A stretch of DNA of 7,369 nucleotides. Origin: Candidatus Aenigmatarchaeota archaeon (lineage in GTDB: Archaea; Aenigmatarchaeota; Aenigmatarchaeia; Aenigmatarchaeales; SZUA-1535). The translations under genes were made by a program, and so were the position numbers. The DNA lies in assembly GCA_026985775.1 (NCBI GenBank), contig JALSPV010000119.1:1-7369 (forward strand), read 5' to 3'. Below, piece by piece: positions 1 through 4,238 of this stretch (the first letter of the stretch is position 1; each line of letters begins with the position of its first letter). Below the pieces are notes generated by a model. That model searched no databases, had not been told where the DNA came from, and saw only the letters and a list, made by a program, of their open reading frames with translations.

Positions 1-75
1 AAAATAATTGAAGAGGCTATATTAAGGGAATATGAAAATTCTATTGATTGTGGATGGAGAAAACCAGATTATTAA
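1..75 (+). CDS. C-terminal end of an unidentified protein (5' truncated)
   Basis: Frame 1 is open from the first base of the window to a TAA at 73-75 and encodes 24 residues ending in ...CGWRKPDY. The composition (charged helix-like IIEEAILREYENS followed by a short tail) looks like the end of a real protein. An A/T-rich stretch containing TTTTATGTTTTTTAG follows (about 100-115) and could end transcription. It converges on tRNA-Gln. I do not recognise the family from so little sequence, and no function is proposed. Because the fragment is short, a chance open frame cannot be ruled out. Confidence 0.45.
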   Translation, partial: KIIEEAILREYENSIDCGWRKPDY

Positions 76-123
76 CAATATTAAATTAAAAATATTAAAA
101 CTTTATGTTTTTTAGCAGGAATC

Positions 124-143
124 AGAAATAGCATGCTCTTTCT
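124..143. repeat. Near-perfect inverted repeat
   Basis: A 20-bp dyad centred on GCATGC, with nine of ten symmetric pairs matching (the only mismatch is 129/138). It lies just beyond the 3' end of tRNA-Gln and the tail of the first CDS. It has no loop and no T-run directly after it on either strand, so a terminator role is unconvincing. It could be a protein-binding dyad or chance. Confidence 0.3.
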
Positions 144-146
144 AAT

Positions 147-166
147 TAATGGTAGCTAATGGTAGC
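147..166. repeat. 10-bp tandem duplication at the 3' end of tRNA-Gln
   Basis: TAATGGTAGC occurs twice in perfect tandem (147-156 and 157-166). On the minus strand each copy reads GCTACCATTA, so the copy at 157-166 carries the end of the acceptor stem, the discriminator and the CCA, and the copy at 147-156 repeats these just downstream. Slippage or a small scar of an insertion at the tRNA end are both possible. Confidence 0.7.
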
Positions 167-281
167 CCCGCCAGGATTCGAACCTGGGTCTGGGGGTTTC
201 TTCACAGCGCGCTCCGCACGCTCTGTGCTTTGGAGCACGTGCTCCAAAGCCCCCCATGCTTGGCCGCTACACCACGGGGCT
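160..281 (-). tRNA. tRNA-Gln (anticodon UUG) with canonical 37/38 intron
   Basis: Read on the minus strand, the acceptor AGCCCCG (281-275) pairs with CGGGGCU (170-164), followed by discriminator A (163) and an encoded CCA (162-160). The D-stem is GUGU/GCAU. The T-arm is complete (CCAGG, UUCGAAU, CCUGG). The anticodon stem is GGGGG (254-250)/CCCCC (196-192), with loop C-U-UUG-G (249-244) and A38 at 197 once the intron 243-198 is removed. Anticodon UUG, an A1-U72 first pair and A73 fit an archaeal tRNA-Gln. The variable loop has four bases. It lies 42 bp after the rlmH stop on the same strand and has its own TATA-like element about 29 nt upstream. Confidence 0.93.
198..243 (-). other. 46-nt intron of tRNA-Gln at position 37/38
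   Basis: The splice sites follow from a textbook archaeal bulge-helix-bulge. Exon bases 32-35 (CUUU, 249-246) pair with intron GAAG (203-200), giving a 4-bp core. This core is flanked by a 3-nt bulge GG^A (245-243) and a 3-nt bulge AA^A (199-197), each cut after its second base by tRNA splicing endonuclease. The rest of the intron can fold as a CACAG/CUGUG-capped hairpin. The 5' part of the intron also belongs to a perfect palindrome at 227-250 (see findings). Confidence 0.88.
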
Positions 282-304
282 ATCCGAAAAAATTCTTAAC
301 ACGC

Positions 305-316
305 AGATTTAAAAAT
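305..316 (-). promoter_or_regulatory. Probable box A (TATA) of tRNA-Gln
   Basis: The minus-strand sequence TTTTTAAATC lies with its centre about 29 nt upstream of the mature 5' end (281), the right distance for an archaeal TATA box with a very short leader. It is otherwise one of several A/T-rich words in this stretch, so the exact element is an inference. Confidence 0.5.
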
Positions 317-323
317 TTTTGAG

Positions 324-756
324 TTATTTGGCATAAGGAAGATTATAAAGAATACAAAGAGCTCTGTAAATCTGCTCAAGGAGTATCGCCCTTGCAAGTT
401 GATGAGAAAAATGTCATCTTAGAAAGAGAAAGAAGAAAATTGCACCTTGACTTAACATCTTCTGTAAACCTTCTTTTCCTCCTATTACAAATGTTAACTC
501 TCTTTTCTTCTCAAGAAGCAAAGAAAACTCGATAGAGTTAATTTCTTTGCCTTTTTCATCAAGTGCAACAAAATAACCCCTTACATAGTCTAAAATTTTT
601 TCCTTTCCTCACCTTCACGAAGCTCAAAAACTCGAGCTTTGCCAATGCAGAGATTCTTTTTTCAAATTCCTTAAAAATATCTTTCCATTCTTCTTTCGCT
701 CTGCCTATACAAACAATTCTTATTTTTATTTTATCTCCACTTTTATGATAGCGCAT
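324..756 (-). pseudogene. rlmH: RlmH (23S rRNA pseudouridine N3-methyltransferase), frameshifted at least three times
   Basis: RlmH is a small SPOUT methyltransferase that methylates a pseudouridine in helix 69 of the large-subunit rRNA. The start is ATG 756, preceded by a strong GGGAGGG Shine-Dalgarno at 770-764, and it overlaps the end of the upstream pilin-like gene. The first frame gives the family N-terminus (IKIRIVCIGRAKEEW, then FEKRISALAKLEF). A second frame (about 608/596 to 468) gives ILDYVRGYFVALDEKGKE and TFVIGGKEG. A return to the first frame (about 468-409) gives EDVKSRCNFLLSLSKMTF. The second frame then resumes (407-324) with SHQLARAILLEQIYRA and a tail ending PYAK-stop. The switches fall at or near short A/T runs (601-596, possibly also 630-626; 468-466; 411-407). 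All conserved SPOUT segments survive, so this is either a very young pseudogene or intact DNA with sequencing indels. The repaired product would be about 143-144 residues. Confidence 0.88.
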
Positions 757-1316
757 TTCAAAACCCTCCCTGAAAAATTAACTCTTTTCTCACCAACATC
801 TTCTACAGTTATTTCACAATACCCGTTGCAGCTTTTTTTATTCCCGCTCTTTAGAATAATACAGGTTCCTGTGGAATCATAAAGAAATATTCTGTAAAAT
901 AACCTAAACACATAAATTTTTCCGTATGCCCTTTTTTCGATAACACTCTGTGTTTCCAATGGGTTATCAACTACTTTGCTTGTGTTTGCTGTGTTTATAC
1001 CAACCCATACATTTGAATACTGTGTTTTAAGCAAATTTGCTCTTGCTTCTATGTAATTAAAAAGCTCTCCTCCTGTACTTTCTATAAACAACAGACTTCC
1101 CTGGATGTTAACTTCTATTGTCTCCTTTCCTCCAAATTTTACAACACTCCTTATAGCATTGTCTATAGCTCTTATACTTCTTTCTGCACTATGAATTGAA
1201 ACAAAATCGATTTGCTGATAAAAAATGTTTAAACCCCAAAAGTAAACGTAAAGAATTAGCATAAAGCTTATCCCTATATTAAGCATGAACTCTATTATAC
1301 CTTCTTGTCCTTTCAT
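726..1316 (-). CDS. Pilin-like protein with class III signal peptide (KGQ...IEF type)
   Basis: A 196-residue protein whose start MKGQEGIIEFM leads into a hydrophobic segment (about residues 7-33). This is the class III (type IV pilin-like) signal used by archaeal pilins, where a prepilin peptidase such as PibD/FlaK cuts before the hydrophobic helix, probably after G6. A glutamate near the new N-terminus (E9) fits pilin assembly. The remainder is a soluble, extracellular-type domain with four cysteines clustered towards the C-terminus (C152, C163, C167, C188) and N-x-S/T sequons near residues 111 and 180. It lies 59 bp after another pilin on the same strand, and its end overlaps the rlmH start by 31 bp. 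The specific surface structure is unknown. Confidence 0.75.
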   Translation of the reverse strand: MKGQEGIIEFMLNIGISFMLILYVYFWGLNIFYQQIDFVSIHSAERSIRAIDNAIRSVVKFGGKETIEVNIQGSLLFIESTGGELFNYIEARANLLKTQYSNVWVGINTANTSKVVDNPLETQSVIEKRAYGKIYVFRLFYRIFLYDSTGTCIILKSGNKKSCNGYCEITVEDVGEKRVNFSGRVLKCAIIKVEIK

Positions 1317-1340
1317 TAAGAAAAATTAAAAAAAGAAGGA

Positions 1341-1352
1341 AATAAAGTTTAA
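1341..1352 (-). promoter_or_regulatory. Possible box A for the second pilin-like gene
   Basis: Minus-strand TTAAACTTTATT is centred about 30 nt upstream of ATG 1316, as expected for a leaderless archaeal transcript. Because the whole gap is A/T-rich, the second pilin could also simply be read through from the upstream one. Confidence 0.35.
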
Positions 1353-1358
1353 GAATCT

Positions 1359-1383
1359 TTCTTAACATTACATTCTTAACATT
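1359..1383. repeat. 11-bp direct repeat at the end of the upstream pilin gene
   Basis: TTCTTAACATT is present at 1359-1369 and again at 1373-1383, separated by ACA. The second copy covers the stop codon of the minus-strand pilin, so the gene end appears to have been duplicated. No function is evident. Confidence 0.6.
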
Positions 1384-1834
1384 CTATTATACCTTCAGCA
1401 ACTACTCCAGATTTATGTGTTACTTTTACCCTGTGATTGCAAACATTTGTATCACAAGCAGTTCCTGCCGTAAAGTTCACCAGTACGAGCTCTCCCTTGT
1501 TTATTGTGGTTATAGTCGCTGTCCCTTCTGCATTATACCACTTTGCACCAGGCTGTAATATATCATCGAAATATACTGCCATATCACTTGTTTTCAAATC
1601 GTAATCCCCTGTATTTCTCAGATAAATATCCACCACACCATTACCAGTGCATTTGATAGAGTCAAGTGTAAATCTTACCTGAAGTCCCTGAACAACATTT
1701 GACACGGCCTTACTTCCCGTCGCCGTCATAGTAGTCGTCGTTGAAGTAAGCCACTTAGACGCTACCATCACTAATCCAAGCGCTATCAATAACAATAGCA
1801 CCACGGAGATTACTGCTGAAATAGCCTTTGTCAT
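1376..1834 (-). CDS. Archaeal type IV pilin (PilA-like)
   Basis: A 152-residue protein with the classic archaeal pilin N-terminus MTKAISAVISVVLLLL. A short basic leader ends in K-A, then comes a 20-plus residue hydrophobic segment (about residues 5-25), with prepilin peptidase cleavage expected after A4. This resembles the archaeal type IV pilin N-terminal family, whose members start with the motif AISAVIA. A Thr/Ser-rich linker (residues 30-41) precedes a beta-rich domain with four cysteines (C62, C127, C132, C152), which could form two disulfides, and one N-x-T sequon at N120. No Shine-Dalgarno is seen. The TATA-like TTTTATATA at 1867-1859 is about 29 nt upstream of the ATG, so the transcript is probably leaderless. 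It is divergent from tRNA-Cys. Confidence 0.82.
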   Translation of the reverse strand: MTKAISAVISVVLLLLIALGLVMVASKWLTSTTTTMTATGSKAVSNVVQGLQVRFTLDSIKCTGNGVVDIYLRNTGDYDLKTSDMAVYFDDILQPGAKWYNAEGTATITTINKGELVLVNFTAGTACDTNVCNHRVKVTHKSGVVAEGIIEC

Positions 1835-1856
1835 GTGTAAAATTTAGAAAGAAAAA

Positions 1857-1876
1857 GGTATATAAAATTTAAAAAT
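1857..1876. promoter_or_regulatory. Shared divergent promoter: pilin (-) and tRNA-Cys/thiI/cysS (+)
   Basis: The A/T stretch TATATAAAATTTAAAAATT contains TTTTATATA on the minus strand, centred 29 nt before the pilin ATG (1834). On the plus strand it contains TATATAAAA and TTTAAAAA, which would start transcription at about 1890-1898, giving tRNA-Cys a leader of about 27-35 nt. One TATA region thus seems to serve both directions. Confidence 0.55.
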
Positions 1877-1924
1877 TCGCAAAACAAACACGTTATCATG
1901 ATTGGTGAGGGTGTTTGTTGTGAT

Positions 1925-2010
1925 GCCGCGGTGGCAGAGAGGCCATGCGGCCGGCTGCAGACCGGCAGACGGGAGTTCGAATACCACAGAGTTTCTCCCC
2001 CGCGGCTCCA
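1925..2010 (+). tRNA. tRNA-Cys (anticodon GCA) with a 12-nt T-loop intron
   Basis: The acceptor GCCGCGG (1925-1931) pairs with CCGCGGC (2000-2006). Discriminator U73 (2007), a CysRS identity base, is followed by an encoded CCA (2008-2010). The D-stem is GCA(G)/(A)UGC. The anticodon stem GCCGG (1950-1954)/CCGGC (1962-1966) holds loop CU-GCA-GA, so the anticodon is GCA. The variable loop is AGAC. The T-stem GGGAG (1971-1975)/CUCCC (1995-1999) encloses 19 nt rather than 7. Removing 12 nt restores the standard loop UUCGAAU. Its position just upstream of a sulfurtransferase gene and cysS fits a cysteine-decoding group. Without splicing the T-arm would be abnormal, so the gene depends on an intron or is defective; the intron reading is preferred. 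Confidence 0.9.
1982..1993 (+). other. 12-nt micro-intron in the T-loop of tRNA-Cys (position 59/60)
   Basis: The intron UACCACAGAGUU sits between A59 (1981) and U60 (1994). Because it is flanked by U, the exact cut may shift by one base with the same product. In the precursor, U54-U55-C56 pair with GAG (1989-1991) and leave the 3' bulge UU^U, a relaxed bulge-helix-loop form of the archaeal splicing motif. The tRNA-His gene in this window has an intron at the same position with a better helix, which supports this reading. Confidence 0.78.
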
Positions 2011-2015
2011 AAGTT

Positions 2016-2648
2016 TTGTTGCTTTTTTCTGGCGGTATAGATTCGCCTGTTGCGCTTAAACTTTTGAAAAAATATTTCAAAGTAACACCTTTGCACTTTG
2101 TTGTATCGAGGTTTTATGAGATTGGTTATGCAAAGATCATGGAGAATATTTTTTCCCAGATTTTTCCGAAGCTTAATGTTAAGAAGGGTTTTCTTGTTCC
2201 TTTTTCAGACGTTCTTGAAGAAGTTTCTAAAAAAGCAAAGAGAAAGTATCGCTGCTTGCTTTGCAGAAGATGCATGTTACTTGCTGCAGAAATGCTCTGC
2301 AAAAAACATGGGTTTGATGCGATAGCAACCGCAGAGGTTCTTGCCCAGAAGGCATCGCAAACACTTTTCAATATGGTAAGCACACATTATGCTTTAAAGT
2401 ATCCAGTTCTACATCCGCTTCTCTGCTTTGATAAGGAAGAAATTGTTAATATCGCGAGAAAACATGAACTATATCTGGAGGAGCATCTCGGTTCATGTTT
2501 TCTTGCACCAAAATATCCCGTAACGAAAGCGTCCCCTGAAAAAGTTCAAAAGCTTTTTGAAAAGCTTGAAATAATGGAAAGGCTTAAAGTGGCTGTGAAA
2601 AATGCTGTGCTTACAGAAAACTTTAGTGAAATAAAAAGCATTGAGTAG
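2016..2648 (+). CDS. thiI: Stand-alone ThiI-type PP-loop tRNA sulfurtransferase
   Basis: The protein matches the catalytic PP-loop domain of ThiI, which adenylates tRNA U8 and replaces its oxygen with sulfur to make 4-thiouridine (some homologues also feed thiamine synthesis). Numbered from TTG 2016 (210 residues): the ATP-binding SGGIDSP (5-11), the TAEVLAQKASQT segment (about 105-116) corresponding to TGExLGQxASQT, PVLHPLLCFDKEEI, and the C-terminal FLAPKYPVTK. The N-terminal ferredoxin-like and THUMP tRNA-binding domains of full ThiI are absent. Cysteines C80, C83, C86 (CLLCRRC) and C161 (GSCF) resemble the iron-sulfur ligands known in methanogen ThiI. The reading frame stays open upstream through tRNA-Cys to ATG 1923 and TTG 1902, but the PP-loop homology begins only after the tRNA; TTG 2016 or TTG 2019 is the likely start, 5-8 nt after the CCA. 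It ends 8 bp before cysS. Confidence 0.82.
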   Translation: MLLFSGGIDSPVALKLLKKYFKVTPLHFVVSRFYEIGYAKIMENIFSQIFPKLNVKKGFLVPFSDVLEEVSKKAKRKYRCLLCRRCMLLAAEMLCKKHGFDAIATAEVLAQKASQTLFNMVSTHYALKYPVLHPLLCFDKEEIVNIARKHELYLEEHLGSCFLAPKYPVTKASPEKVQKLFEKLEIMERLKVAVKNAVLTENFSEIKSIE

Positions 2649-2656
2649 GTGGAAAC

Positions 2657-4075
2657 ATGGAGATAAAGCTTTTTAATACACTTACAAAAAGAAAAGAAGT
2701 CTTTAAACCACTAACTGGAAAAACTGTGCTTTACTATACCTGCGGTCCTACGGTTTATGATTACGCCCACATAGGAAATTTCGCAACCTTTGTTAGGCAA
2801 GATTTGCTGAAGCGTGTTCTTGAATATTTTGGTTTTGATGTAAAGCATGTGATGAACATAACCGATATCGATGACAAAACTATTGCTAGATCAAAGGAAC
2901 TCGGATGGACATTAAAGCAGTTAACGGATTTCTATACAAAGGAATTTCTCAAGGACATGGAAGCATTAAACATAAAACCGCCCACAAAGCTCGTGCCGGC
3001 AACATCTGAAATACCCGAGATGATAAAAGTGATTTCTGCGCTTATTGAAAAGGGTTATGCATACGTTAAGGATGGTAGCGTGTATTTCTCTGTTAGAAAA
3101 TTCAAGGAATATGGAAAGCTTTCAGGAATAAGGATAGAGGATCTTAAACCCGGGGCGAGAGTTGATGTTGATGAATACGACAAAGAAAACCCAGCAGATT
3201 TTGCGCTCTGGAAAAAAAGCAAAAAAGAAGAAATAGAGCGCGGAATTTTCTGGGAATCTCCGTGGGGCAAGGGAAGATCAGGATGGCATATAGAGTGTAG
3301 TGTAATAGCATTGAAACATCTTGGAGAAACAATAGATATCCATTCTGGAGGAATTGATTTAATATTCCCTCATCACGAAAACGAAATTGCTCAGAGCGAA
3401 GCTTATACAGGTAAGCAATTTGCCCGCTTCTGGGTGCACTGCGAACATATACTTGTTAATGAAAAGAAAATGTCCAAATCTCTTGGAAACTTTTACACAC
3501 TTCGCGATTTACTTGAAAAAGGATATGACCCAATTGCAATACGCTTGCTCTTTGTCTCCTGCCATTACAGAAGACAACTTAACTTTACGTTCGAAAGCTT
3601 AAAGCAGGCAAAGAAGAATCTTGAATATTTGAAAAACACAATAAGAAGGTTGAAAGAAGTCAAGGAAAGTGAAGATAGTAAAGAGATGGAAGAAGAACTC
3701 GAAAAAACAAAGAAAAAATTCCTCGAATATGTTGCAGACGATCTTGATTTACCAAAGGCTCTTGCCGTACTTTTCGAGTTTTTGCACGATGTTAACAGAA
3801 TGCTCGATGAAAAAAAGCTTAGCAAAAGTTCTGCGAAAAAAATCATTGACTTCCTTCTGGATATAGACAAAATTCTTGGATTAAGGCTTGATGATGTTTT
3901 GAGAGAAGAAATTCCAGAAGAAATTCTCAAAATGCTTGAAGAAAGGGAAAAACTAAGAAAAGAAAAGCGCTACGAGGAAGCTGACATAATAAGAGAAAAA
4001 ATAAGAGCTATGGGTTACGAGGTAGAGGATACTCCTTCTAGTCCAAGAGTTTGGAGAAGAAAAAGGTATGGATAA
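2657..4075 (+). CDS. cysS: Cysteinyl-tRNA synthetase (class I)
   Basis: This enzyme charges tRNA-Cys with cysteine using ATP. The 472-residue protein is full length and has all the class hallmarks: TCGPTVYDYAHIGN (28-41) with the HIGH-type signature HIGN, GWHIECS (209-214), HSGGIDLIFPHHENE (228-242) and KMSKS (270-274). The zinc ligands that discriminate cysteine are present by comparison with the E. coli enzyme (C29, C213, H238, E242). A charged helical region (about 300-440) is the DALR-like anticodon-binding part, and the C-terminus carries the usual GYEVEDTP signature near 449. The start is ATG 2657 with AGGTGG (2647-2652) overlapping the stop of the preceding gene. It is co-transcribed with the sulfurtransferase and probably tRNA-Cys, and converges on tRNA-His with a gap of only 17 bp. 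Confidence 0.97.
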   Translation: MEIKLFNTLTKRKEVFKPLTGKTVLYYTCGPTVYDYAHIGNFATFVRQDLLKRVLEYFGFDVKHVMNITDIDDKTIARSKELGWTLKQLTDFYTKEFLKDMEALNIKPPTKLVPATSEIPEMIKVISALIEKGYAYVKDGSVYFSVRKFKEYGKLSGIRIEDLKPGARVDVDEYDKENPADFALWKKSKKEEIERGIFWESPWGKGRSGWHIECSVIALKHLGETIDIHSGGIDLIFPHHENEIAQSEAYTGKQFARFWVHCEHILVNEKKMSKSLGNFYTLRDLLEKGYDPIAIRLLFVSCHYRRQLNFTFESLKQAKKNLEYLKNTIRRLKEVKESEDSKEMEEELEKTKKKFLEYVADDLDLPKALAVLFEFLHDVNRMLDEKKLSKSSAKKIIDFLLDIDKILGLRLDDVLREEIPEEILKMLEEREKLRKEKRYEEADIIREKIRAMGYEVEDTPSSPRVWRRKRYG

Positions 4076-4092
4076 TAAGCTTTAAGGTCAAA

Positions 4093-4183
4093 TGGGGCCG
4101 CGGCTGGGAATTTCGCCAAGAACTTTCGAACCCAGGCTAGGGGGTCCACAGCCCCCTGTGCTGACCCCTACACTACCGCGGCC
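4093..4183 (-). tRNA. tRNA-His (anticodon GUG) with a 15-nt T-loop intron
   Basis: On the minus strand the acceptor GCCGCGG (4182-4176) pairs with CCGCGGC (4103-4097). An extra G at 4183 (G-1) faces C73 (4096), the hallmark of tRNA-His recognised by HisRS, and CCA is encoded (4095-4093). The D-stem is GUGU/GCAC. The anticodon stem is GGGGG (4156-4152)/CCCCC (4144-4140), with loop CU-GUG-GA. The T-stem CUGGG (4135-4131)/CCCAG (4108-4104) encloses 22 nt; removing 15 gives the standard UUCGAAU. The gene is divergent from the beta-CASP nuclease gene and probably shares its TATA element. All stems other than the D and T arms are pure G:C. Confidence 0.93.
4110..4124 (-). other. 15-nt micro-intron in the T-loop of tRNA-His (position 59/60)
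   Basis: The intron AGUUCUUGGCGAAAU lies between A59 (4125) and U60 (4109). Exon bases U54-U55-C56-G57 form a perfect 4-bp helix with intron CGAA (4115-4112). On the 3' side the 3-nt bulge AU^U precedes the T-stem. On the 5' side AA^A leads into the apical loop. Cutting after the second bulge base on each side leaves exactly the canonical 7-base T-loop, which strongly supports splicing at 59/60. Confidence 0.88.
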
Positions 4184-4204
4184 ATGTAATTTAGCTTTTG
4201 TGTT

Positions 4205-4218
4205 TAGCTTAAATATCT
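4205..4218. promoter_or_regulatory. Shared divergent TATA element: tRNA-His (-) and beta-CASP nuclease (+)
   Basis: AGCTTAAATATCTT is nearly symmetric. On the plus strand CTTAAATA is centred about 27 nt before ATG 4239, implying a leaderless mRNA. On the minus strand TATTTAAG is centred about 28 nt before the 5' end of tRNA-His (4183). The same few bases therefore fit box A for both genes. Confidence 0.6.
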
Positions 4219-4238
4219 TTTTCTCACGTTAAAGATTT

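Noticed and set aside
407..601. Programmed ribosomal frameshifting in rlmH
   Set aside because: Three or more shifts in both directions within one small housekeeping gene, without slippery heptamers plus stimulatory structures, is much less likely than indels from decay or sequencing.
563..748. Plus-strand 61-codon open frame
   Set aside because: It is antisense to rlmH, which is recognisable by family motifs.
559..756. A separate 65-residue small protein
   Set aside because: It is the N-terminal part of RlmH cut short by a frameshift; the rest of the family sequence continues in other frames down to 324.
1902..2015. N-terminal extension of the sulfurtransferase (starts at TTG 1902 or ATG 1923)
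   Set aside because: This stretch is tRNA-Cys, with every stem and the anticodon accounted for. The extension would only translate the tRNA and matches nothing in the PP-loop family.
3565..3930. Minus-strand open frame of 121 codons inside cysS
   Set aside because: It is antisense to the Lys/Glu-rich helical C-terminal part of CysRS, which yields a Ser/Phe-rich artefact.
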